A stretch of 64,000 nt of DNA, taken from Nigrospora sphaerica. Taxonomy: Eukaryota; Ascomycota; Sordariomycetes; Amphisphaeriales; Apiosporaceae. Both the position numbers and the translations under genes were made by a program. The notes under the pieces are model-generated. The model ran no database searches. It saw only the letters and a list, made by a program, of their open reading frames with translations, and was not told the origin of the DNA. The stretch is taken from assembly GCA_018287875.1 (NCBI GenBank), contig JAGVVL010000002.1:7812001-7876000 (forward strand), read 5' to 3'. Below are positions 31,375-42,877 of the stretch, piece after piece (the first letter of the stretch is position 1; each line of letters opens with the position of its first letter).

Positions 31375-32448
31375 GCCGCGAGGAACCTTGCGGTGTGCAG
31401 CCGACCATGACGAAACCCGTCTGGCATGAGTTTCCATTGGAGCGGGCCTGGCGTGCTCGCTACTCCCTCGCGAGACTGAAGCATGCCGAAGCCGCATGCG
31501 CCGTATTGCCCCTCCACTGTTTGCAGAATTATACATTACTTTGCGCCGCCTCGTCACTCGCAGTCGCCCAACGAGAATACGCCACGAGAATGCGGCAGTG
31601 TTCCGCCCGTCCTACCTATACATGCCAGGCGGCACATCCGCAAAATGTACTAATATTTCCATCCGTTTAAAAGCATGTAGCTGGACCCTTGAGCCAAGCA
31701 CCTGTGGATGATGGCCGACTACAGGCCTACACCCAAGAGGATGATGCCTCGCTGCGCCGCCCTTTTAGCTAGGTAGGTAGCCACGTCGCACCAACAAAGA
31801 ATATGATAGACTGAAGTCAAAGTTTTAAACTTGGGACTCATTTTTGCCATTGAATAACCCTATCATCCAGTCGATGCTGGCAGTGGGTAAAGCGTAAGAC
31901 GCTCGTAGCTAGTCGGCATTCTGGCTCCGACCCAGGGAAACCATATTCCTACGAATTCATCACCCTTCGTGATGATGATAATAATAATACATGACAGCGA
32001 ACCATTGAGCAGGCGATGTTTCGGGGGGGCTCTTGACGGGCTCTCCCTCATACCTCCAACGCGCCGAAATCAATGGCGTGTCAGGCCGGCCGCACAAACA
32101 CATGCGAAATGCCGGACAGGAGCGAGTAAGCCAAGCTGCCCCGAACGTCGTCTTTTGAAAGAATTTTGGGTAATTACCAAAAATCAAGCCCTTTGCTCAT
32201 GAACTTTGGTGACCGTCCCTGAACGCCTTGCATATGATTAATTGCAGTCAACGCCGACGAACCACGCCATTTTATACCCGCAAATCCATCTGAGAAAGAG
32301 GGTAGATTCGAGATGCAGATCCAGTGGCCGCTCGCGAGTCGTCATGAGTAGGCCGGGAGTTGGCACGAGGACATCTGGTGACCCATCTCTTATATGGTAC
32401 AAAGAAAATTCCGACGACCAAATGGACGTCTAGTGGCAGTCGGCGGGG
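31375..32448. other. Convergent intergenic region
   Basis: Shared 3' flank of ALG7 and SET3, less GC-rich than the neighbours, with a GATGATGATAATAATAATA microsatellite near 31970-31988. No gene seen. Confidence 0.5.
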
Positions 32449-35244
32449 TCAGTGCTCGGCGGTTTTCTCAGGTGGCGGGGGAGCGTCTGCCATAACAACG
32501 TCCATCGTCGTTGGTAGTTTGGCCTCTTCTGGTATCGACAGCGGCTTCAACGTCACCCCCACCGGTTTCGCTGCCGCTGCCGCCGCCGCCGCCGCCGCCT
32601 TATTCATGCGGCTTTTTTGGTAGTCCTGCAGGCTGAGCTTCTTCTTCACTGGGCTGGGTTGGGCCCCGGCTCCGTTCAACGCCGGAGACGTCGTGAGGGG
32701 ACTTGCTAGGCTGCCTGCGGAGAAAGGCGACTGGAAGGTGGGCGCGGTGGCACCAGGTGTTGGCGTAGAGGTCGATGACGTCACGCCGTTTGAAGCGACG
32801 AAGGTTGGAGGCGGCGGCATTTCGACTCTGAGCTCTGGCGATTTGATTCGAGTCCCAACATCGCTTTCCATCTTGGGGACTGGCATTGCCCTTGTATCCG
32901 TGGGAGATATGGAGGGTATATCTATCATAATCGTATCCACAGCACCCGCAGGTGGAGGTGTAGCATCATTCGTTGTCTTCGGCAATGCCGTAGTGAGTGT
33001 CGGTGGTGCTTCCTGAGACTTTAGATCCATTTTGACCAAGGCCGTCGTAACCGACGTGGGAGATGACACAGCAACGCTCTTCCGTCGGTCCGCCAGGTCA
33101 GTTTGCTGGCGATTTCGGTTCTCCAGCAGTCTTTGCGAAAGGGATATAACGCGGGGCTTTGTTTTTCGCTTCTCTCGTGTGGCGCTAAACCATTCGCCGT
33201 CAATAGGGTCGGTCTGGACATGTGCATTCCGGTATTCCCCGTTTGGGCCAGCGGAAGAGCGACGAGAGGCAGTAGGCGTAGACGGGCGTCGAACTACAGC
33301 TATTTGCTGGCAATGAACTTGGTTGGATGTTGATGGAGATCCAGACATGCTGCGATTAGTGCCAGCGTCGACGTAGCGTCGTTCCGATGACCCGTTGTAA
33401 CCGGATGATTGGCTACTGGCACCGACTGCTTTGTTGGGTTTGGGTTTGTGCGGCGCCGAGGGAGCGCCATCTGAGGGTCGCTTTTTCTTTCGGGGGGGCT
33501 GCTGTTGCTGTTCCATGCGACGGAACGAATCCTCAACCATTGCGACCTTGCGCTTATCTCTGTCGGTCGGTTCGGTGAGTATACCCATTGTGTCAAATGA
33601 ACCTTGCCGGGCTGGTGTCATGTCGCGACTGGGGGGCTTGCTGCGGGACGACCCCGAATCATTCTCACCATCTTCCCCGTGCCCCTCACTAGGAGCACGG
33701 CTGTTGGTGGCATGGCCCGTGCTGGTTGGAGAAATCGCCTGTGTCTTCGGTTTGCGTGACTTCTTCTTGGCTGGGTTCGGCCGTGAATGTTCTCGGCCGA
33801 CATAGTTGCGGCGGAAGCGAGCGAATGCGCACTCCGGCCCGAGCTCACAGGCGCATCCTCCGTACTCGCAGACGATCTGATATAACCACGAGCCCAGGCT
33901 CTGGTAGTATTCAGCTTCCTTGGGATCGTACTCGGGGCGGTTGTGTGGTTCATCGTCGCCGAGACCCAGGAGTCCCAACACGCGAACTCGTTCAGACTTT
34001 GGCAAGCGGAAATCCCATGGTATTGTGATCTGCTCATTGGCTGCAATACTGCGGTCGCTCACTAACCAGAAGTGGTATTCTGATTCTTCCGAGAGATACG
34101 TGTCCAGTATGGCGTTGGGTCGACAGCTTCTTCTCACGTACCGAGCGCGCGACCCCTCCTTCCGAGTATCAATGTAGAGAGGCAGCATCGGGTGGAAAAA
34201 GACGAAGGGCAGAGGAGAGCTCAACTCTGGCCAGCGATGCTCGGGGTCCTCGCAGTAGTCTTTTTGGATGCCAATCTGTCCGTTGAGTTCGACGACGGGG
34301 ACATCCTTTTCGATGGCATGGGACGCCTTGAGATAGGGCAACGACATGAACGCGTCGGGCGCGACCTGCACATCTCGCTCGCCCAAGACTGCATTGGCCT
34401 GCAGCCTATCAATATTCGGTGGGAGCTTCTGGAAAACATCCTCGTATTCACAGCCCGTCTCGTGACGAAGCTTTTCATGGTCCCGGAGCCAAAGAGACAT
34501 GGCATTCGAGATGACCAAACTGGCGAATGAATTCGAAGTAGCCTTGTCGCGGCCATTGTTGTAACGGGCCAAGGTACCGCTGGAGTAGTAGGGGATTTCC
34601 GAGTCATGAAGAAGATCCGGTGGTGTGGTCGCGGGACTGGGGGGGTGCCCATTGGTGTTGCCGCTTTTCTGGGCATAGGAAGGACTACGCTTCACGGCCG
34701 GCTGTGAGCTGATCGAGGCACTCGGTCGATGTGTGCTCTTGGACTTCCTGTGTTGCGGCTCGTGGGGGTGTCTCGGATTAGACTCCGAGCTGCTGTGGCC
34801 GTTCAACTGAAGCTCGTGGGGTTTGGTCTTCCTCTTGTGGCCCTTGGAGGGTGGTCGTTTCGGTTTCCGCTCCGGCACCTCCTGGGTATTAATGATTTTG
34901 TCACGCCGCAGAATCTGTCGATTGTGAGCGCGCTGCCGATCGAGCGTGGTTCGAGGGTTGCATTCCGCGCACGAGTGGGCAAAGTCCTCGGCGTAGGCAT
35001 CCTCAATGTTGTTGGGGTAGAAGCACTCAATGTGCTGCCAGGTATCGCATGTTTCGCAATATATCGTGTTCCCGTCATCGTCAGCGAAGCCGCATATACA
35101 CTTGATAGTGTACGGCTCTTCCTCAACAGGCCCAACCTTGGCGCTCGGGAGCGGGAGCTGCGCCGACTTGGCCTTGGGGCTGAGAAGGGCCGTCTGACTC
35201 GGAGGCACGATATGCGTCGTAAACGGCTGCAATTTTTCTGTCAT
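32449..35244 (-). CDS. SET3: PHD- and SET-domain protein, Set3 family
   Basis: Single exon, 931 aa. A PHD finger spans residues 49-95 with Cys49, Cys51, Cys63, Cys66, His71, Cys74, Cys92 and Cys95 (CICGFADDDGNTIYCETCDT). A SET domain lies at about 340-425: FVFFHPMLPLYIDTRKEGSR, YVRRSCRPNAILDTYLS and ANEQITIPWDF. The canonical NHSC motif is replaced by RRSC, as in Set3-type SET domains that generally lack methyltransferase activity. In yeast Set3 scaffolds the Set3C histone deacetylase complex and its PHD finger reads H3K4 methylation. The rest is disordered, with Ser/Pro/Lys-rich segments and a polyalanine run (GCC repeat near 32570-32600). A very long gene-free region lies upstream. Confidence 0.92.
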   Translation of the reverse strand: MTEKLQPFTTHIVPPSQTALLSPKAKSAQLPLPSAKVGPVEEEPYTIKCICGFADDDGNTIYCETCDTWQHIECFYPNNIEDAYAEDFAHSCAECNPRTTLDRQRAHNRQILRRDKIINTQEVPERKPKRPPSKGHKRKTKPHELQLNGHSSSESNPRHPHEPQHRKSKSTHRPSASISSQPAVKRSPSYAQKSGNTNGHPPSPATTPPDLLHDSEIPYYSSGTLARYNNGRDKATSNSFASLVISNAMSLWLRDHEKLRHETGCEYEDVFQKLPPNIDRLQANAVLGERDVQVAPDAFMSLPYLKASHAIEKDVPVVELNGQIGIQKDYCEDPEHRWPELSSPLPFVFFHPMLPLYIDTRKEGSRARYVRRSCRPNAILDTYLSEESEYHFWLVSDRSIAANEQITIPWDFRLPKSERVRVLGLLGLGDDEPHNRPEYDPKEAEYYQSLGSWLYQIVCEYGGCACELGPECAFARFRRNYVGREHSRPNPAKKKSRKPKTQAISPTSTGHATNSRAPSEGHGEDGENDSGSSRSKPPSRDMTPARQGSFDTMGILTEPTDRDKRKVAMVEDSFRRMEQQQQPPRKKKRPSDGAPSAPHKPKPNKAVGASSQSSGYNGSSERRYVDAGTNRSMSGSPSTSNQVHCQQIAVVRRPSTPTASRRSSAGPNGEYRNAHVQTDPIDGEWFSATREKRKTKPRVISLSQRLLENRNRQQTDLADRRKSVAVSSPTSVTTALVKMDLKSQEAPPTLTTALPKTTNDATPPPAGAVDTIMIDIPSISPTDTRAMPVPKMESDVGTRIKSPELRVEMPPPPTFVASNGVTSSTSTPTPGATAPTFQSPFSAGSLASPLTTSPALNGAGAQPSPVKKKLSLQDYQKSRMNKAAAAAAAAAAKPVGVTLKPLSIPEEAKLPTTMDVVMADAPPPPEKTAEH

Positions 35245-36570
35245 AATCTAAAGAAGGACACCTCACGGGATGGGAGGGCCGCGAGTGTCAGGGAGGTGCT
35301 GTGGAAGAAGGATCTATCGGTATGGTCGGCATGTCATGACGGGGCCGGTTCGATCTCGACGATCTCGACGCGACAAAAGGCGGGATCCCAAGCAAAGCGA
35401 GTACGAGAGCTCGTCGACGACCACCATCCGCGACGCTCGCCGAGTCTCGCGGACCGAGGCAGATATGGGGTGGTCGATTGTCGCCAAGGGCCGGTTCCTT
35501 TGCTCTCGGTCGAAACCAAGAGGACGGCGCCGACGCGATGGCACACAAAGGACACGTCGAAGGGACGAGGGGCCTCGGGGGAGAAAACGAGACCAGGCGA
35601 TGGTGCGTCGTCGTCAGAGCACGAATGATCGTGGAGGCGAAGGGCGCGAGGGCGTGGTGGTGCGAGACGGGCACGAGAAGGCGTGGATCGCGAATGGGTT
35701 GTGAAGATGGGAGGGCCAAATCCGAGCGTTGAGATTGGGGTTGGAACGGTGCGCTTCGAAGAATAGAGTTCGAGTGGAGACGTGGATGGAAGATGCAACG
35801 AGCAGGGCGCAGGTGCGTGAAGTCGAGGGCAGTACAGCGCCGGGTCGGTCGCGCTTCGTCGAGGGCGGGCGGGCGTCGAAAGAGGGATGAGATTGGAAAT
35901 GTTGTTTGGGAAAGGAGGGATCAAACAACGCAAGAGGGAGAGGGAAAGAGAGGGAGCAGGTACCGACGGGACTGCGGAGAAGGTTTGGGTGGGAGGGTAG
36001 GAAAAGCCTTACGCGCAATGGGACAGACAGCGAGGGAGGGAGGGAGAGAGGGAGAGGGCGTGAGAGTGAGAGATTGGGTGGAAGCGGAGACAGCCAGTCA
36101 GGCCGGACGGGCTGGGCTGGCTGGCTGGCTGGCTAGAAGGACATGGAGTCCAGGACACACTGAGCAAGCTGCTGCTCAGCTGGGCTAGGTAGCATGTAGG
36201 TACATGCCTCTCCTGCCAGTTCCAGGCTGGGCGGCATAGGGCGTGAGGAAGCGGAAAGCACACCACTGGGTGTGCAGTGTTTGGCGCAGCAAGTGCAGCA
36301 GGTCGGCCGCGCGCGCGCGGCGGCGACAAGAAAGACACGAAACCTGAGAAGACAGAGAGAGAGAAGAGAGAGAGACAGAGGTAGACCTACCTATCGAGCA
36401 GCGAACCCGAGTAGCGCCCCAAACTCTGACCCGAGGGCATTCATCAGCCAAATCCCAACCGCCCACTGGCCCCCGAAGCAAGCGAGCGAGCACCCAAGCA
36501 CCCAAGCTCGAAAGCTGTTTGCTGCTAACGGGCCGGGCAGGCAGGGCTGGTACCTTTTGCCCGTTGCTCC

Positions 36571-36603
36571 TGTTGTTGCTGCTGCTGCTGCTGATGCTGC
36601 TGC
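36571..36603. repeat. TGT/CTG trinucleotide repeat
   Basis: Eleven triplets of TGT and CTG (one ATG interruption), about 1.3 kb upstream of the SET3 ATG. Confidence 0.75.
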
Positions 36604-38943
36604 AAGGGAAGAGCAATCCCGATGGGGCGTGGTTGGACTGTATGGGCATCCATGAGAGGGACACGGGAAGTGGGCGGACGAGAACCTGCAACTGGCAATT
36701 GCCATGCCGTCCCATGAATCCCATCCCCTGCGCTGGTGCTGCGAGGGGAAGGAGACGGAAGGAGAGGCGTGCGCCGCCTCGGGGAGGAAAAAAGGCATAA
36801 AATCAACGACTGCCTCCCGAGTACTGCTCTGCTTTTTGCCCTCTCCAAGCCTGGAGCTTTGCGCTGCCTTCCGGCTTCTCGTCTCCGCTCCGCCTGCTGA
36901 CGGGAAGCTCGTGGCGCTTGCCTAACAGACGGCTGGCGTGCGGCCAAACGACATGTGCTTCGTAGGGGAGGGTTCGGGCTCGACCAGCGAAAGAATGACT
37001 TACCTCGGCTCACCTACATTCCGTGTTGCTTTCTCTCTAATAAACACGGCGGGCTCTTCCCCAGCGACATCATCGGTCGGTTGGGGGAGGGAGAGCAACC
37101 ATGTCGTGTGCTCTCTCACCACGCCAAATGTTGCTGCTACGCTTAGCCGGCTACCGCTCCTGCTACTATGTACTACATGTGTGTAGCAGTAGCGCACGGG
37201 AGGCGTTAACGGGATGGGATGGACTGGAGAGGCGGAAGCCGCAGTGAGAGGGGTGTGGTTCAAAAGCAGGTAGTGCGACGGCTTGGGCCCGTACCGAGGG
37301 AGTGCCTAGGAGAGAAAGCCCAAAGCCGAACAGCAGCCAAGCCCGGCTCCATGGAAGTGTGCTGCAGGAGGAGAGGCAGGCGGGCGGCTGTCCATCCGCC
37401 AGGTTGCCAGGGTTCGGTCGGGTCAGATATGGATGGATACAGGAAATGGATAGCGAAAGGTAGGCGACGGCGAGATCCAGTGCCCATTCCGAGCCAGTCA
37501 AAGTCGCATCAGGTCAGGTGGGCAGGCATGGAAGCCAGTCAGCCGGTTTTGCCTGCTCTCGCCCGTCTGCGTGCCTGCGGAGAGGGCAAACGGACAAGCA
37601 GACAGCGCGAAGACGGAGGGGGGGGCAAAATAAGCTGGGAGAGCAGCAGGTGCGTGCGTGCGACACCAGGGCGTCCAGGCGTCCAGTCAGAGGTGGCGGC
37701 GACGGAGGCGAGATTGCGAGGAAGAGGTGGCCTTGATGTCCGTGGACAATCGGCCCTTGACGCAAGCCCGCCTAGGCCGAATCGAGGATGGGCTGCGTCG
37801 GCCCAGGGGGACCATTGACGCACATTTCATGGTCTGATACCACCGAGACCCCTGCCTGCGACCAACCACAGTGCGAGACGGCGAGGAAGGGGGGTTTTCA
37901 CTTTGGCCATGGCGTCGCGGTCGGTCGACATGTGGAGGTGGGAGGGAGCACCTGTCGCATCCGTCTGTGGTGGATGGCCGGCAAGTCGGTGGCCCGGAAA
38001 ATGCTGGCAACCGGGCAGGCCATGACGGATGGCGGGAAGCCATCAAAGTGTGCGAGTGTATCCGTACCCCGTACCCGAGCGAGCGACAGGAGCTGAGTCC
38101 ATCTCACAACCATCGCAACCACCGCTGGTAGTGAAAATTCGGGTTTACGAGCCTTGAGCGTTCCCGTCCAGTTCATTGCTGAGGGGAAGAGCGGGTGCCT
38201 GGCGGCGAGGAATCTCCTTTTCGTCCTAGCCGCGCCCATCCGCGCAACGGCAAGTCGTTCTGTCGCTCTGTGTAAACCCGGCCGAGTAGCAAAAATGAGA
38301 GAAGAAGAGCCGACGGCGAAGGCACAGCAGTAGTAACAATTGCCAGTTGCCGCTCGACACCAGCGGACTGCTCGGCTGGTTTGGAGGCAAAGAAATTTTT
38401 ATGTCACGACGGGAACAGCTAGCAGAGGGTAGTGAGGCGAGCGCCCTTGTCCGAAGGGGGGGAGGCTTGAAGCTACGCGAGGGCAATAACAGGCCCATTG
38501 GCAGGCAGCCGTTAGCCAGCCTCCGGCACCTTGGAGGGAGGGATGTGTTGGCATCACAACCCTTCTACGGGGTATCCTCATCTCCATCCAACCACTCCCA
38601 TGGGATCCCCATGTATCCGTGTATCGTCCGTAGTGCCGCTAACTTCGTATTTAGAGGTAGGTAGTACTGATAAGTAGTTACGGGCTATTTCCCAACTGCC
38701 TAACTAGCAGCTTCCCGTAGCTCCAGGGTCTCCAATAACCACCACCTCAATGAGCATAGTGTCAGCCTGGGCAGTCAGCCTTGGAGGCGCCGGCCATGTA
38801 TGTGTCGAGTAGCGCGGGGGGTTGGGTTGAGCCCAGTGGGCTTATCGCTATCCGTGCAGATGGGCGTAGCACGAAGAAATGGAATTCAGAGCACGGGCAG
38901 CATGGCGTTGTGCTGCTGTTTTCGTAGACGCAGCCCCCGCCGA

Positions 38944-39148
38944 GGGGTCCGGCTGTTCTGGCGGGTCACCAGCACTGTCTCGGGTTAGGTGTTGAGCTGG
39001 TACTGGTGCCGGCGAACGTCGACCTGTCAGCCTGCTCGGTTGGGGTCCGGCTTTTCTGACGGGTTGCCAGCACTGTCTCGGGTTAGGTGTTGAGCTGGTA
39101 CTGGTGCCGGCGAACAGCGTCGACCTGTCAGCCGCCTACTCGGTTGGG
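38944..39148. repeat. Tandem duplication, unit about 98-106 bp, two copies
   Basis: Copy one (38944-39041) and copy two (39042-39148) share the order GGGTCCGGCT, CAGCACTGTCTCGGGTTAGG, TGTTGAGCTGGTACTGGTG and GACCTGTCAGCC. They differ by several substitutions and by short insertions (AGC and GCC) in copy two, so the duplication is not brand new. No open frame spans it. Confidence 0.85.
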
Positions 39149-42100
39149 GGCCCTTGCTGTCGTGACTGCGGTAGGCAGAAAGGCAGAATGAAGGACCCGA
39201 GGTGAAAACTTTTGCAGGTCCATAACGATGATTCACCTGCTGACGCGGACGACGACGAGCCCAGGCTCATTGGCGCCGGCAGCCTGCGCTGCGACTGCGG
39301 TGATACCCTGACGAGCCAATGTCGCCTTCGCTCAGCCCGTCCTTTATTGGTCACCTGCCACTGCCGCTCCCCTTCGGGCGCACCCATTCCGTCGTAGCCG
39401 TCGTACAGTGGACGGGGCGCATGTACGGAGTACTGCGACCTGATACCGTCCTCCCAGACGAGCTGGCCATGATGCAAATAGACGGCTGTCTCGCGCTGCT
39501 GTGCGCCGTATGTGTTGTGTATGGACGCCAGCGGCAGCCAGCTCGTCGCCCTGCCTGTGCCACCAACCCGACGGGCTACTTCTGTGTATCGCTGGGGTCC
39601 CTCAATTCCTCCAGCTTCCCCCCCACGCACCCCCCCCAGCAGCCCACGGTTGGGGATAGATTTGTCTGGTCTCAACTAGGAGCACGTTGTCCAAGCGGAA
39701 CGCTTGGAACCCCAGACGGCGACCGATGTGACTGGTTCGAAAGCCAGCATGCGAAACAGCCACTGGCTCCTTCATGGCAAGGTCTCCCCTGATCCAGCTT
39801 TTGCATTTTAGCACTGAAGTTTAAAACTCCCGAGTCTCTACGGTGGTCATCCTGCGGCACTGGCACGTATCGACGCTCGTGGGCGTGTCCGATTCTGCCT
39901 GGCGCCCGAGGCGCGATTGGCCTCGCGCAGGAGCCGCTGCTGATGACCACAGGGACGCTCCTCGGGGATGGAGGATAGTAGCTGCACATGGACAAACAAA
40001 CTACCTCTTCTTCTCGGGGCTACGGAGTATACACGCCCAGCAATACGTGCAAAGAGGTACGAAGTAAAGACCCTGGCCGTGAACCTTAGCCGTCTGGCAC
40101 AGGTAGGTACCAGTACTCAGTATCAGGACTGCATTCCGTCAAAGAAAGCCGTAGGGATGGGCAACCCTGGCAACGAATGGCATGCTGCCGTCGCAGGCTT
40201 GTCTGGTATGCAGGGATTGTGGCTGGGCAGGGAACGTCTCCATGGTGAAGACGAGCACAACGACGAATCATACGCCCGTAGCTGGCCGTCTGTTTCGTGT
40301 GGTGAGTGAAGGAAGGCTGACGGCATGGGATGCCGGGTTTGTACCCTGGAAAACTACCTGCAGAGCGGAAAGGACTACCACCCCGTGGCTGGCATGGGTG
40401 CCCTCGTTTGCGTTACGACGAGTACGAATACGCCGAAGAACGTGTATGTCAGCGAATAGTCCAAACGGCCAACCAGCGAAGATGAAGCCAGCATCACTGA
40501 TACAGGGTCACTAAACTTTGTTGTTTGGCAGTCACCGCATGTAAGGTTGCGCGAGTCAGGGATCATTTCAACACGTCGTCAGGGCAGCGGACTGTTCCAG
40601 GTCACCCATGCACGGAACAAGAATAGCACTGGCAGATGGCAGTATCGCAACAAGCTTCCTTCCTCATGACGGTGCGCGAAGCACCCTTCATAATGAAAAA
40701 AGAGGTTGACATCAAAAATTCCGCCAGCTACGACCCCGAAGGATAGTAGAGCATGAGGAACACCACGATGTGCAATGCAGGTTCCTCACACTAGAAGGCC
40801 GCATGCTTGAGCGCGCCCTTCTCTCGCAAGGTAAGTATGAAGAGGAAAAAGAAAGAGATTCTGGAAATCAGGGAGGGCAGCTGTCTATTTATCAGAATCT
40901 CGGAGGGGCCGAGGGCGACCTACTGATCCTGAGCTGCCAGGCTGCCCCATCGGTACTCCAAATGCTAATTTTTCATTGGTTCAAAAACCCCAGCAGGTGA
41001 CACTAGCTTGCAAAAGTCTCCATTTTTAATTGGCTGAGATCAATGGGTATGGCGCTTGGGCCTGCTCCGTTGAATAACCTCCTGCGCTTTCGAACAGGCA
41101 CTGCATATCGCTGAATAATGTCCACAAGGCATGTTGAGATGACCCACGAACCCTTTATTCAATGGTTGTACCGCCGAGTGTAGAGCTGGACCTACCTCGA
41201 CCCAATGGGGCGCGGCTTCCATGGCTACATGGTAGTTATGTACCGTGATAACTACATGTACGGATGAACCTTGGTCGGTGACCGAGGACGGGGCATCGGG
41301 AAGTTATGCACACGCATCCACCGGAACACCCTCCACGCTTCCGCGGCATCGCTTCCGCGGCATCGTGATTCCGACCAATCGTGCAAATGAAATCTTCGAA
41401 ATGCCCAGTCATAGGGCGACCACAAGGCTGCCGTCACATCTCTTATCTTGGCTGTTTCTCGTTCCGCCCCGGAGGCGAGCTCTGGGGCCCTGCGGACAGG
41501 TTTGGAACCCAAGTGTGGGTGCGCCTGCAGAAGCAACAAGAGAACGCTTGCCGAGCTTGCTTCTGGTGTTTGAAAAGCAAAGAAACTTCGGTCAGCCTTT
41601 CCGTATGACCTAGGTAGCATCTGTTTGGATGGCCTGCCCCTGCCTACTATAGGACGCTTCTTGCTGGGAACCAGTGGGCAATCCTGATCACCCATGCATG
41701 TCTGGATCACGCCCGTTGGCACTGGTCCATATTTAGAAATACTCTTCGTATATACCGTGTCTTGCTTGGTAGCGGACTCAGCCAAATTCCACCTCGTGAT
41801 AGAATACGAGGAGGGGGCCTACAAGTTTTTGACGAGCGATGGCACTGGAGAAAGGAGGTCTTCGTCCTGTACCCTAGTCACAACTGTATATTCGACAGAG
41901 CCGAACTACAGAAGGAGCGCGCATTCTGCTATCTCGATATGTCACGGGTTGTGGACCGAGGATCGATCAAAGGCAGCAACCGCTATGGTTCCCGTCCCTT
42001 GCCCCGGCAATGGACGTTGCCTATTTTCGTTCTGCAGCACCCCGGAGAAAAATGGCCCCAAGGACGACACGCTGCGAGCGCATGTGAGCACCGGCGCAAA

Positions 42101-42877
42101 CTTGCCCAGGTCGACTAGCACTGGGTACCTGTAACACTTCCAGTTTTATTCTGCTGGACTGGCCGACGGCCACAACGCTTCGTAACAACCCGCTGTGGCA
42201 AGGGTCTCTTGTCGCGTATCCCCAAGTTTCTAGCGGTCTTGAATGAACCCTTAGCCTTCATGAAACCCTTTATTCGACGGCGGGAAGCCACGGTTTCTTT
42301 GCTTTCGGTAGAGCCATGGATCATCGGTGGCCTTACCACCTACCGGCACATCCATCCGCCATGCTGATAGGTATCAGGTCACTCGCCTTACTTGAGTTGT
42401 CCGTTGAGTGGATGCCTCGTGTACCCCGGCAGGTGAGCTAATCGTGGACAGGATGCTCGTTGGCAAGGGCAAGAGAACACCTACTTGAGAGACTTGCAAA
42501 ATCAAGTGAGGTAAATGGTACATGTTGGCAAAACTCCAGAGCTTGTCTAGCCTCCGTCTCCGGGCAGCGTATTTTCCCAGTGACAATCTTGTATGTATTA
42601 TGAGTATGAACAGTCTGTAAAGAGTCCATGATCAGAGCCAATACGGAGGAACATCCTCTGCTTCTGTTTCCCGCGTCCCATCCTACAAAAGGGCTTCCAT
42701 TCAAAGGTCTCGGTTCAGCGTTGTACACGTGAATGCGTTTCCAAGCACAGAAAGTCGCCAAATTAGTTAGGGCCAAGCCCGGCGGGTTATCCAGTACGTT
42801 CCCTGGCTTCCTGCTTGATCATATCCGCAGCCTGTTGTCGCAGATGTCAGCGAATACCGCGGCGTAGGCAGGCACAG

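Larger units (their letters stand above)
35245..42877. other. Long gene-poor region upstream of SET3
   Basis: In 7.6 kb I recognise no gene, although the rest of the window carries about one gene per 2.5 kb. Open frames are common but lack motifs, plausible exon joins or starts. The part nearest SET3 (35245-37000) is rich in simple repeats: GA tracts (35930-36070, 36340-36385), GGCT repeats near 36117-36135 and a CTG/TGT triplet run at 36571-36603. A tandem duplication lies at 38944-39148. It may include a long SET3 leader with introns, a non-coding RNA or old relics. Confidence 0.5.

Noticed and set aside
30361..31557. 398-codon minus-strand open frame over ALG7
   Set aside because: Antisense shadow rich in Glu/Gly/Val; the ALG7 motifs on the plus strand are decisive.
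38944..39148. CRISPR-like repeat array
   Set aside because: Only two long adjacent copies without spacers, and the genome is eukaryotic.
41694..42134. Open frames with fragments such as DERWHWRKEVFVLYPS
   Set aside because: The pieces looked protein-like but I could not match them to a family or a consistent gene structure; left as unassigned sequence.
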